This document shows, one piece after another, positions 23,501 to 35,052 of a DNA stretch of 64,000 bases. The stretch is from contig NC_081414.1 in assembly GCF_030272615.1 (NCBI RefSeq), positions 822,053,896 through 822,117,895 on the forward strand, given 5' to 3'. The stretch comes from Cryptomeria japonica. Its lineage: Eukaryota > Streptophyta > Pinopsida > Cupressales > Cupressaceae. Below the pieces are notes generated by a model that worked only from the letters and a program-made list of their open reading frames with translations, was not told where the DNA came from and made no database searches. Made by a program: the position numbers and the translations under genes. The number at the start of each line of letters is the position of its first letter. The stretch's first letter is position 1.

Positions 23501-24053
23501 TTTCTCCATGTTTACTTCCTATTACACCAGATTTGTTGCAGAATACCAATAATCTATAGTCTCATAGTTTTTTATCTTTTCTAGTGTCTTTTATTTACAT
23601 TAATAAGGCTTTTCCTTCACAATAACATGTTTTTATTCAATTATATTCGAATTTTTGTGGAGGTAGAAACACAAAAGTAAAGGTTTGATTGAGCGAAGTC
23701 CTTATATAGCTCCGACATTTTTCCCTGTCTTTATGTGTGTAGGTGGCGAATAGGTCCAAAGAGTGAAAGATATCATTATAGTAAGCTTTTGACATTTTTT
23801 TTTGGTTCTATCCATATAGACAATAGCATGGCACACAAACAACCATGTGACACACTGGCATCCGAGGTTGCGGCTTCACCTACTTGGTATTTTAATCTTT
23901 GTACTCCATTCTTTTTGTTTTTGTGTCCCAAATATTTTTTAACACTCTATATAATCAAGTTATTCAACTTTTTCAGATACAACTCATAATTTAACATAGT
24001 CGAGGTTTCAATTCAAATGACTTTATATATACACTGACATTCCTACATATCAT
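23501..24053. other. Unassigned DNA inside the split duplicate block
   Basis: Part of the 1.3 kb that separates the two halves of copy 2 of the promoter-like block. No supported gene; the short ORF at 23735 has no recognisable features. Confidence 0.5.
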
Positions 24054-24400
24054 CACTTAGATAGCAATTAATCACTGATATTATTTCAATGACTAAATAG
24101 TGGGTATTAGAAATTCTTACTAGAAAAATCAATTTAACTCCATTACTAATAGAGAAATTTTAAAAATATCCCTTTGTGCATTCAAAAGAGCAACTACCAC
24201 TTAGATAGCAATTAATCACTCGTGTTATTTCAATGACTAAATAGTGGGTATTAGAAATGCTTACTAGAACAACCAATTTAGCTCCATTAAGAGGAGAAGA
24301 ATTTAAAAAAATTCCTTCCCCATATTTAGAACAATGATTGTCACTTAGTAATTAATCATTTATGTTATTTGAATAACTAAATAGCGGTTATTATGATGCG
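24054..24400 (+). repeat. Three tandem copies of a 144-bp unit
   Basis: CACTTAG starts at 24054, 24198 and 24342, exactly 144 bp apart. Each is followed by ATTAATCA(C/T)T..TTATTT.AATAACTAAATAG-like sequence. A fourth, diverged partial copy seems to overlap 24790-24870, where it merges into the promoter-like block. Confidence 0.8.
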
Positions 24401-24789
24401 GTCCCATGGGGGCTTATGATTCTATTTTTTAGGAAGAGTAGGTCCCATGAAGAAAAAAACTGTGTTAAGGGATTATTTGGAATCTTTTCTTAAGAAACAA
24501 AATTTCCTATTTTTAAAGCTTGCATATTTAAGTGGGTGAAAATAAGATGGGACTATAAATTGCCCTGCAAGTTTAGAGATGTTATTTGTCATTTGTCAAA
24601 TATTTAAGTTTATATTTCTAGAAAATGATTATTTTTTAACTGATTTTTATCACCCCATAATATAGAAAACAAAAGTATTATATTCAAGAGACCACCATCC
24701 TTAAATTTTGAAAAAACTAAATTAAAAAATACATGAAATCAACAACTTCAAAATATCCCAAAAAATATTGAGCAACTCCACCTCATCCA
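24401..24789. other. Unassigned DNA
   Basis: AT-rich sequence between the 144-bp repeats and the promoter-like block. Nothing recognisable. Confidence 0.5.
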
Positions 24790-24809
24790 TAAGACCTAGC
24801 GTTAAAAAT

Positions 24810-25240
24810 GCTTACTACAACAACATTCCCGAATTTAAAAAAAATCCCTTCGCGCATTCAGAACAGCGACTGTCATTAGCAATGTTGTCGTCTAGCGTTC
24901 CAAGCTGTCCTGTACACTATTTGTATAATAGATATCTTCGCATTCCATTTTATACGGAGAACAACACTTACCGAGGAAATAAACGAAGTTAATGATAACC
25001 TGGGTTAGACGCGGGGTTAGTGGACGCTTCCACCACGTGGCGACGTGGAGTCGTGGGACCTTTTCCCTGGCAAAAGCAATTTCGCTGGCAAAAGAGCTGA
25101 AAACGGGATAAGAAAGTAGTTGAAGGCATGGTTGCCTGGTAATTGCTGCGCTGACGTGGAGGGCTGTGCTTGGGCGCAAACACTGAAAACGGGATAAGAA
25201 AGTAGTTCTACATAGACAGAGAGAGGGGTGATGAGAAAAT
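24810..25240 (+). promoter_or_regulatory. Promoter-proximal block, copy 2, with G-box
   Basis: GC-richer than its flanks and duplicated at 10745-11115. It has CACGTG at 25034-25039 and several (T)GACGTGG words, typical binding sites for plant bZIP and bHLH factors. It contains two copies of CTGAAAACGGGATAAGAAAG (near 25097 and 25184). It lies directly upstream of the TATA box at 25346. The ORFs called antisense in it are not conserved and are rejected. Confidence 0.6.
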
Positions 25241-25295
25241 ATCTTGCGGAGTACATAATTTTGAGGCTTCTGTTTTATAATCTTACTCCACAGTC

Positions 25296-25301
25296 CACGT
25301 G
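25296..25301 (+). promoter_or_regulatory. G-box (CACGTG)
   Basis: A perfect palindromic CACGTG 50 bp upstream of the TATA box, a common core-promoter-proximal position in plants. Confidence 0.5.
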
Positions 25302-25345
25302 CATTTTACTTACTCCACATGCTTCTGTTTAACATTGCACAGTCC

Positions 25346-25352
25346 TATAAAT
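25346..25352 (+). promoter_or_regulatory. TATA box of candidate host gene
   Basis: CTATAAATGG lies about 176 bp before the first ATG. Directly after it, GGAGGCCTTGGGCCTCC (25354-25370) is a perfect 7-bp hairpin with a 3-base loop. A CA-type start would fall near 25378. Confidence 0.6.
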
Positions 25353-25377
25353 GGAGGCCTTGGGCCTCCTCTTTCAC

Positions 25378-25894
25378 ATACAGATCAAAGCGCTGGAAGT
25401 TGCACGCCGACTTTTGTCTAGAAGGTATGATTTAGATTTTACAATTGTATCAATATTTTAGATCAAACCCCATAATTCATGTATTGCTTTTATGTCCAGT
25501 TGGGAGATCCTTGTGGAGAATATGGAACAAGAAATGCCGGCTGTCGTTGTGGAAGAGGGTATATGTTCTTAACCCTTGTGGAGTAGAAATTTAAGCTATA
25601 TTCTCAACCTTTCTAATATTAAAATCAGTTTAGTATTGATAGTTTAAGAAAGGAGGGTCTTGTACCATTACCATGTTATGTAGAAGCTCAGAATATATGT
25701 AATTATACATTTCTAAAGCAGAGGTTGTGAATGGAACAAATCAAGGGAGTCCTGCGCCTATGGAGGAAGAAAGGCAGGAAGAAGTAGGAGATGGTCAATC
25801 TGAAGTAATATATAATGTAAATTTTGATGTAATTACGTCAAAAGGCGTAATCTACAATGGTTATAATAGGAGGTCACCGGATCTGTCGGTATAA
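25378..25894 (+). CDS. Candidate low-copy host gene, small acidic protein (spliced model)
   Basis: Model: untranslated exon 25378-25424, intron 25425-25499 (GT...AG, 75 bp), exon 25500-25558 with ATG at 25522, intron 25559-25721, exon from 25722. The frame stays open across the second junction to TAA at 25892, giving 69 residues rich in Glu, Val and Gln (starting MEQEMPAVVVEE). Alternatively, the last exon ends at GAA|GTAATA (25804) and the gene continues downstream. I recognise no family. Support comes from the upstream G-box and TATA box, several consistent GT-AG signals and GC-richer composition. It could also be a decayed gene fragment; transcripts would decide. Confidence 0.4.
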
Positions 25895-26260
25895 GAAAAA
25901 AGAAATGATTGGTATGCTTGGCAGTTACAGCGCATTCGAAGAGTCACAGTATTTGAAGTAAGATTTTTATTATGTCGAGAGGCATAATCTACTATAGCAA
26001 CGAAATAGGAGGTCACTAGATCTGTCCGTGTAAGACAATAAAATGATTGGTGTGCTTGGTAGTTACAGGGTATTCGAATAAGATTTTTATTATGCTCAGA
26101 GGTGTAATCTACAATGGCAACAATAGGAGGTCACCAGATCTGTGCTTGGTAGTTACAGGGTATTCAAATAAGATTCTTATTACGCCCAGAGGCATAATCT
26201 ACAATGGCAACAATAGGAGGTCACCAGATTTGTGGGTGTAAGAAAAAAAATGATTGGTAT
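25845..26260 (+). repeat. Four diverged repeats of a GTAATCTACAATGG..AGGAGGTCACC unit
   Basis: AGGAGGTCAC occurs at 25868, 26007, 26125 and 26215. Spacing falls from 139 to 118 to 90 bp through internal deletions. Each unit also carries GTAGTTACAGGGTATT-like and AAGATTTTTATTA-like words. In frame the core reads VIYNG-NRRSPDL in three of the units, but the frame is not continuous. Confidence 0.75.
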
Positions 26261-26698
26261 GCATGGTAGTTACAGAGTATTTGAAGGGTTAAGGTATTTG
26301 AAGTAAGATTTGAGCACCGCCAGCCAGGAGTCAAAAGTTTTCTCTTGCTCCTTTAAATCCATTTTCTCAATTCTCATTCATTGTGGTTGAGCATCTCATT
26401 ATTCTCTTGCAAAAGAATGTAAAAATGTAAGATTTAAAATATTCTGATGATGTTTTGATCATGAATGGCATGGCGAAAGGGTTTTAGGCTTCTTTTTCGA
26501 TTACTACTACATGTGAGGCATGCGCTTTGCATATGTAATTTCATTATTTTCATCTATTCTACCCTTTTTTTCATTGTTTTATTTGCATGTGGTTACCAAC
26601 AACTTACTTTTTTGGGGATTGTTTTGTCTGCATTTTTCCCTATTTTCTTCTTTGAAGGATATTTGTTCAACTCTTCTTATTTATTACATTAGCTCCAG

Positions 26699-26763
26699 AT
26701 GAGGTGCTTTATTTATGGAAGGTGTTTGGTGATTCAGAACAAATAGGTGAAAAACTAGGAGAG
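26699..26763 (+). other. Exon-like segment downstream of the candidate gene
   Basis: After an acceptor-like ATTAGCTCCAG, the sequence is open as DEVLYLWKVFGDSEQIGEKL and is followed by GGAGAG|GTACAC, a donor-like site. The phase does not match a direct join to the exon ending at 25804, so another exon would be needed. No family is recognised. Confidence 0.25.
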
Positions 26764-26779
26764 GTACACTATATAAGCA

Positions 26780-28089
26780 CACACGGTTTCAATGATTTTA
26801 AATAGCACAACACAAATTTGGGGTGTCAATGTAACATAGTCAATTTCTCTTCCACTACTTCTAAATATTGGTATTTTGCTAAGTGTGCATGATGAATACA
26901 ACATGTACATCTCACACTTTAAAAAAAAAATATTTGTGAACTTCAAATACAAAGAAATATTTGTGGACTTCAAATAAAAAGAATTAGAAAAATTATTTTT
27001 TCTATATTCTATATATGAATTTAATATATTTTCTTATTTCTCATAAAACATAGTGTTGTTGAAAAATCCACTTAACTTACTAAAATATTCTTTTCAATAT
27101 CATTGGTTAAGAAAAGGAGATGTTACTTATTTTTTTCATATTAGATTATAATATTTAATAAAATATTTTAAATTCTTACTTAGTTAATGATTTGAGATAA
27201 GTAGAAAATATTTTATTGGATTTTTATTTAGTTTTGGAGTTGCTAAATACAAATATCTTTGTTCCAAAAAATTTGAAAATAAACAATTACAAAAAATTTC
27301 AAATCTTAAACATATGAATATAATGTTTATCAATTCAAAAAATCAAAATTACATGCCTAAACAAGTATAATTAATAAAAATAATATAGAATTTTCAATTT
27401 TGAATTTCCAAAGATCAAAACGATTTTTTTTTCTTTCTATATTTCAATCATAAAAATATAAAGTTTCTAAATTCAAAAAATCAAAATTACATGCTACACA
27501 AGTGTAAAGAATAAAGATAATATATAATTTTTAATTTTCAATTTGGAAAACTAAAAAAAAAAAAATGTTTCTAAAGGTTAATCAGAAAAATATAATGTTT
27601 CTAAATTCAAAAGTTCAAAGTTACATGCATGTACAAATATTTCAAAAAAATAAAATAATTTTTAATATATAAAGAATATTTATTATTAAAATAAATTTCT
27701 AATTTATGATATAGATGTGATTTTTCTATTTATATCTCATTTATCTCTTAGTTGAGTTTGAAAATTTTATCATACAATAATAAAAAAGTAAAGTTATTTG
27801 TATCAAAATTAAAAAAATTGGTTACATTAAAACAATTTTCTATAAACTTTAAACTCAATCTTATCATTAAAACAAAAGTTAATAAGATTTTAAATTTATA
27901 TTCACAATATTATTTTAATTAAAATAAAGTTTAAGCTATTTTAAAATTTATTTATTTTATTAGAACAAACTTTAAAGGTATTTATTTCATAAAGAATATT
28001 GAAAAAAAGAGAAAAAACACAAGAAAAGTACATAATAATGAAGATTATATTTTAACTTTTTATAAGAAAATGATAATAAGTGTCCTAAA
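26780..28089. repeat. Very AT-rich spacer with a diverged 134-138-bp tandem repeat
   Basis: TCAAAATTACATGC-like words recur with ACATGC at 27351, 27489 and 27623, inside units of about 136 bp. The rest is AT-rich with no ORF worth calling. Confidence 0.6.
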
Positions 28090-30236
28090 TTATTATCTTA
28101 TAATAGTAATCCTAATTTTAGCCTAACCTTAGCCCCAAACCTCATCTTATCATAATTAAAAATTACCCTGAACTTAACTCTAACCCTAGAATTAAACCCT
28201 ACCCACAACAACCATAATTGAACCTTAAACCTATTTTAATCCTAAAACTAATTATAATCCTAATTGAATTGTAATACTAACCATATTCATGATGGAACCC
28301 TAGTCAGAACCCTCTCACTAATTTTAATGGAGCCTAAACCTTTACCCTGATTATTATCCTTCAATATTAACCCTAATTGTACCCTAACATTAGCACTCAA
28401 CCTAATCTTACCAAATTAAAACCTAACCCTAAACTTAACACCCTGGAGAATTAAACAACACCTACAACGTCAACCCTAATCTAACCATGATTAAACCATA
28501 ACCCCAAATTAAACCTTAACACTAATTGAAACCTAATCATAACCTAACCTTAAACTTTACTATAACTCTATAATTAATCTGTAATTACAACTTGAACCAT
28601 AAACTAACCATAATTCAATCCTATCCCTCAACTTAACCCCAACCCTAATTGAACTCTAATTAAACTCTAATCTTAAGTTACCCCCAACCTTAATCTACTC
28701 CATACCTTGATCCTAATGGAACTTTTATCCTAACCCCAGCTATATTTAAATTGTTACCATAATCAAATCCTAATTGTAATTGAACCCTAAATCTAATTAA
28801 CTATAACTTTAACCCTTTGCCCTAATCCCTCTAATTTAATGCCAACTATAACCTATCAATAAACTTAACTCTAACCATATAATTTAACTATAATCCTAAT
28901 GATAACCCTCAACCTAAGACCCAACCCTAACAATAACCCTAACAATACTAGTCATGATATAAATCCTAACCATCACTCTATCACTAAACCTAACCCTAAC
29001 CATGGTGTAAACCCTAACATTAATCCTAATAGTAACCCTAACGATAGTATAAACCCTAACCATAATACTAAACCATAAGTCTAAGATCTAACCCAAAACC
29101 TAACCTAAAAGTTAACCCTAATCCTAATACTATCCCTGATTATTATATACCCCTAGCCATAATCATAACCATAATCTTAACCCTACCCCAAAACCTAACC
29201 CTAACCCTAAAACTGTCCCTAGCTATGATACACCCCTAATCGTAAACATAATCCTAACTATAACCTTAAACCTAACCATAATCCTAACAATAAACCTAAT
29301 CATAAGCCCTAACCATAATAATAACCCAAATCATGATGTAAATCATAACCATAAGCTCAATGCTAAACCTAACCCTAACCATGGTGTGAACCCTAATGTT
29401 AATCCTAACCCTTAACACTAACCCCAAAAAAGACATAAACCCTAACCCTAGCTCTACCCCTAGATTGAGCTATATCTCTAACCATATCACTAACCATAAA
29501 TCTTAACCTTAACCTTGAATATATCTCGAAGCCAAAACTTAACCCTTATCCAAACCCTAAACTTAAGTCTAACACTATCCATTAACCTAAACCTAACAAC
29601 AATATAAACCCTAACCAGAATTTAAAACCATAACTCTAACCATAATCATAAAGTCTAACCCTAAACCTGCCCTTAAATATAATCCTTATCCTAACATTAT
29701 ACCAAAGTATTATATACCTCTAACCCTAATTATAATTGTAATCCAAAATCTAACCCTAACCCTAGCATTGTCCCTAACTATGATAGACCCCTAACTGTAA
29801 CCATAATCCTATCTACAACCCTAAACCTAACCATAATCCTAACAATAACCCTAACCCTAATTATAGCACAAATTGTAAATCCTAACCCTAACCTTGAATC
29901 TATCTCTAAGCAAAAATATAACCCTAATCCAAACACTAAACCTAAGTCTAACCCTATCAATTAACCTATTTACCTAACTACTATCTAAACACTAACCATA
30001 ATCTTGACTTATAACACTAACAATAATCCTAAAGTCTAACCCTAACCGTACCCAAAAATCTAAACCTAATCCTAACACCCTCCCTAACTATTATATACCC
30101 ATAACCATAATCATCATTGTAATCATAACCCTACCCCAAAACCTAACCCTAACCCAAGCATTATCCATAACTATGATACACCCCTAATCGTAACCATAAT
30201 CCTAACTATAACTTGAAACCTAACCATAATCCTAAC
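28090..30236. repeat. Degenerate interstitial telomere-like array, block 2
   Basis: 2.1 kb of CCCTAA/CCTAAC/CCATAA words on the plus strand, more diverged at the left edge and cleaner to the right. It is contiguous with block 3 once the solo LTR is removed. Confidence 0.9.
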
Positions 30237-31621
30237 TGATGCCCTGCAAAATGGACAAGGTTAGTCTGAGATAAACAACACAAAAGACACAAAACCGTTA
30301 GTGTTAGTCAATCAAAAACTAATCTAAAAAGGCATATCAAAAGAGACACTAAAAACCTGAAAACATATTTAACTATCAAAGCGAACATGATGAGGCATCT
30401 CCAAATACCTCGTAACATGCTCTTAGTTTCTTCTCCCTTGTTCCTCTCCTCTCCAAGTTCCAAAATAGTGTAGCTCTCAGCAGCTTTTTGCACTATGGAT
30501 GCTTATGGAGGATTGAGATTGTAGTATTGTGCTTCAAACATGAAATGAAAAGCTAATACTATGCTATTGATGCTAAAATGATATATTTTAACCAAAATGA
30601 CAAGATATTAGATTGCTATGCTAAAATGCTCTCTTAAAATGCCTATAGCTTAAATGCATACAAGTTTTCAGGATCTGGATTATGAAGAAATGGGCTCTAT
30701 TTATAGGAAAAATGGAGCAATGGATGGTTGAGATTGATCAATCTCAACAAGGGTCAGGATTGAATGATTTCAAATCCATGTGAGGGCTTTCAACCAAATC
30801 CCAGGATGACAAGTGTCAATGTGAGATAGGTTGAGAGGAGAGGGAATAAGCATTTAATGCTTGAAATGACTTTGGGAGTTAAAGTCAAGGTTGGTTGAAT
30901 GAATAAACTCTTTATTCAAAGAATAAAGCTTTTATCCAACGGATAAACTCTTGTGCAAATGTGAAATGGATGAATATGGTCAAAACAATAAATGTTTGGG
31001 GAGACAAGTTTGAAATAACCATAAATGGTTATGTAAGAGCCATAAATGGTCATGTAAGAGCCATTAGTGGTCTTGGAAGACTTTGGGGGTTATTTTGTTG
31101 ATCACACAAAGCATTAAATGATTTTCAAAGACTTTGGAGTCTTTGAGAAGTGACTCCATTTTGCTTAGGTATGTGACAATAATTAGGGGATGGATTAGGC
31201 TAATTTGGAAGGGGTTAGAAGAATCTAGAAGGGGATTAGATTTTGCAAGTGGATTTGGTGGGTGAGGAAAAATAGGATTTTATTGAAATAAAAATTCATT
31301 TATTTCAATAAATGTGTGCAAGTTGCATTTGTAGGAAAATGCAAGTGGGGTGGGGATAATGAATTAAATAAATGTTTTATTTAATTTATTTAAAAGAAGA
31401 AAAGGGGATTTTATTAAATAAATAGATTTTATTTATTTAATTGATTTGAATTTGAATAATGAATTAATTAAAATAAATTGAATAATTTATTTAATTAATA
31501 GAAGAATGTTTGTGGATGAATTAATTAAATATTAATTTAATTAACTGATGGCTAGTGGATTTTTAATCAAATAAATAGCGAATATTTATTTAATTAAGCT
31601 GGATAGATTTGTGTGACTACA
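30237..31621 (-). mobile_element. Solo LTR (Tat-like family) inside the telomere-like array
   Basis: 1385 bp starting TGATGCCC and ending GTGTGACTACA. It is flanked by CTAAC on both sides (30232-30236 and 31622-31626), a 5-bp target duplication. A TATAAATAG box on the minus strand (30697-30705) gives the orientation. The middle resembles the LTR of the Tat element at 36128-37931 (CTCTATTTATAG, ATCCATGTGAG, TTGAGAGGAGAGG). A lone LTR forms by recombination between the two LTRs of a full copy. Confidence 0.88.
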
Positions 31622-33075
31622 CTAACAATATCCCTAATCCTATGTTGTAACCCTCACAATATCCCTAATCACAATGTAAATCTTAACCACAACCCTAACG
31701 CTAAACCTAACCTTAACCATGGCGTACACCCAAACATTAATCCTAACAATAACCCTTAACACTAACACTAACCATGATATAAACCCTAACACTAAGCCTA
31801 ATGATAATCCGAACCCTAGCCCTAACCCCAATCATGTGTAAACCATAACCCTAACCATAATCCTAATTATAACTCTAAACCCTAGCCTTAATCATAATTC
31901 TAACCCTAACCCTAATCATAACCAAAACTCTAAACACTAACACTAACAATAATCCTTATCCCCAATTGAAAACCTATCCCTATTCTTAACCCTCAACCAT
32001 GATCATAATCCTAATCCTAACCCTAAACTCTAACCCTAACCTTTTTATTAAGCCCTAACCCTACTCATAATCCTAACCTAAATGATAATGATGATTTAAA
32101 TTCTAACTCAAACCATTAACCTAAACTTAAAACCATCCCTAGCTATAATGTTGACCTTGACCCTAAACCTTAATACTAACCTTAGCCCTTACCCTAACCC
32201 AAACCCTACCCATGATGTAAACCCTAACCGTATCCATAATCCTAACTATGACCCTAACCATAACCCTCACCTCAACCATGATATAAACCATAACCCTAAA
32301 CCCTAACCCTAATCAAAATCCTAATCATAACCCTAATCATAAACCTAAACCCTAACCCTAATAATAATCCCCAACCCTAAAGTTAAAACCTAACCCTAAC
32401 CATAACCCCAACCCTCACCATGAGGTAAATCCTAACCCTAATAGTAATCACTAACCCTAAAGTTAAAACCTAACCCTAACCATAATTCTAATTCTCACCA
32501 TGAGGTGAATCCTAACCCTAACCATGATGTAAATACTAACCCTAACCCAAGCCTTAACCCTGACCATGATGTAAATTCTAACCCTAACCCTAAACCTAAA
32601 CCTAAATAGTATGTAAGCCCTACCATGATCCTAATCCCAACCATAAACCGTATCCCAGACCATAACCCTAACTCTAACTATGATTCAAGCCCTAACCCTA
32701 TCCATAATCCTAACAATAACTCTAATCATGATATAAATTCTAACCATAACCGTAACTCTAAACCTAACCCTACCCATGATGTGAACCCTAACATTAATCC
32801 TAACACTAACACTAACCCTTAACACTAACCCTAACCATGATGTAAACCCTAACACTAGCCATAATTCTAACAATAATCATAGTCTTAAGCCTTTAACCAT
32901 AATCCTAATCGTAACCATCACCATAATCCTAGTAGTAATCCTAACTCCTTAACCTAACCATAATTCTAAACCTAAACCAATCCCTAACCTTGATGCGAAA
33001 CCTAACCCTTATATAAATCCTAACCGTAGCCCTAACAATGATGTAAACCTTAACCTTGACCATAATACTAACCAT
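31622..33075. repeat. Degenerate interstitial telomere-like array, block 3
   Basis: It continues block 2 in the same orientation. CATGATGTAAA-type words recur about every 50-80 bp in its right half. Its last about 490 bp align with block 1. Confidence 0.9.
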
Positions 33076-35036
33076 TTAATAAAATTTGATATTATTGTCA
33101 AATAAAGTTTAATATATTTTACATTTTAGCATATGCTTTAATCTTGCAAGATATATATTATTAAAAATAGTCTAAATGGATATATAAAATTTCATATAAC
33201 TTTGTATAATAATATAATAATATTATAATATAATTCAATTTAATAAAATGATAATATATAATTATATATTGATTTATTTTGTGTTTTCCATGTCACGCTA
33301 CATGACTGCCACTAGCACATATATCTTAAATTTTAATTTAGTCCATATAAAAAACACCAAGAGATATCCTTCTCAAGTTACCTATTTTTAATCAATTTTA
33401 TACCCTAAAGTCAAATAGGCACCTCGAGAAGGATATCTCTTGGCGTATTTTATATGGATTAATTTAAAATTTAAGATATATATGCCAGTATATAATATAA
33501 TCTTACCTTGTTATCTTTTCACCTCACATTGCTATTGCTATGGCTTGGTGTTATAGAGTGAATCAAAAAGGGATAAAGAGGTATATTTTTGGATATAAAT
33601 AAGTGTTGCTTCCTATTTTGTTATAATAAATTATATTATAAGTATTTACTATCTAAGAACATTGTTCGATATTTAATAGTTATCTATAAATAAATTTATC
33701 TAATTTGAGTAGTGTAATAATTTGATTTTCTGATGATTATATTAGAAGAACGATTTCGAATCTATTGAAAAATATTCATGATAATTATTTAAAAAATATA
33801 AAAATTCAATTTAAGTATTAAGAACAAAAGTTTAATTTATTATAGAAATATTATAATTATTTGAAAATAATGAATACATTGATTTTTTGTCAAACTGATT
33901 AACAAAATTGCAATATCTTGTGTTTAATAAAAAATGTTGAGAAAGATATTAAAAAATACAACCACAAAATATATTATAGTAACATGAAAATGTATAATTT
34001 TTATAAGAATTATGGACCCACTTAGTTCTATGGTCTAATAAAACACTAAAGATCAAGAAAAACCAATTACTTTTCTTATTCAATTAATTTCAAGTTCAAC
34101 ATCACGAATTCATATATTCCTATTGAAGAGGAGAATTTACAAGCTAAATGAGGGTTGTGACTTGAAGTAAATTTAATTTAAAAAACAAAATAAGTAAAAA
34201 ATGATAATGACAAAGAAGTTTCATTATTTTTTGTAAACTAATGAGATAATTTATAGTCTAGTTTTATTTTGGTATTTTGAGAGTATTTTTGGTGTATGTG
34301 GTTTGTAAAAAGATGACTTAATAACCTTCAAATTCTGCATCGAATTAAGATGCGTACTTGGGAGTGGTCAAAGACTAAAATTAGAACAATTATAATGAAA
34401 GATAGAGTGTAGAACAATATAAATCATTGTAATTTGTAACTAAAATTTTCTTCATATTAAAAATCATAAATTGTATGAATCAATTTTGAAACTAACTTTA
34501 GCTATAAAACATAATTTTGATCTAGAAAAAGTTGTACATTTAATATATAATATATAAAAAGATAAATTGTATCTTGTTTACTATTATAACAAATATTGCC
34601 AAAAGATAATCATTAGTATGTTGAAGTCACTGTAAAAACATATGATAATAACAATCTTCTATACTATCAAATGAATTTCTACACATAGGAGAGGCAAGAA
34701 AGAATGCTAAATTATTGGATTTATAGCAGAGCTAGGACAATACATGATAATAGAAATAAAAAGGTGCGACAAAAAACCAAAAAGAATTATAATTGATTCC
34801 ACTTTACCTAGAATCACTTGCGAAACATTCTTTAACCACAAGCATATATGGGTTACTACCCTATAGTTACCATGCACCCAGGGTACACTCAACATTTATT
34901 TTCCTTTGTTACAAGCAGTTTGATTAATATTTACAAGTTAATCTTTATACAGTTTCTTTTCATTGATAAAGACAGTGGTTATATTTTCAGCGTGTATGGA
35001 AATGCCACTCCTAGTGATGATGTAGTAGTAGACCAA
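32581..35036. repeat. Segmental duplication, copy B
   Basis: It aligns with 6706-9117 from the array (AACCTAAA, then GTAAGCCCTACCATGAT) through the inverted-repeat element to GATGATGTAGTAGTAGAC. Copy B holds about 110 bp near 34860-34985 that copy A lacks. Confidence 0.88.
33311..33489. mobile_element. 179-bp long-terminal-inverted-repeat (MITE-like) element, copy B
   Basis: Same length and position within the duplication as the copy at 7492-7670. Arms ACTAGCACATATATC and ATATATATGCCAGT pair over about 62 bases. Because it sits inside the duplication, it was present before that duplication happened. Confidence 0.75.
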
Positions 35037-35052
35037 AGGATTTCCATCCCAT
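34976..35052 (+). pseudogene. Possible exon fragment of a host gene
   Basis: After an acceptor-like TATATTTTCAG, the frame reads VYGNATPSDDVVVDQRISIP and then stops. The matching end of copy A (about 9075-9117) keeps part of it. The pattern is faintly like the SKDVVID..T region of plant carboxylesterase/GID1-like proteins. That resemblance is weak and unconfirmed. Confidence 0.2.

Noticed and set aside
24892-25256. Three overlapping minus-strand ORFs in the promoter block
   Set aside because: They overlap one another, are not kept in the duplicate copy, and the block has promoter features on the plus strand.
25845-26260. CRISPR-like spaced repeats
   Set aside because: Units are long, imperfect and of unequal spacing, in a plant nuclear context.
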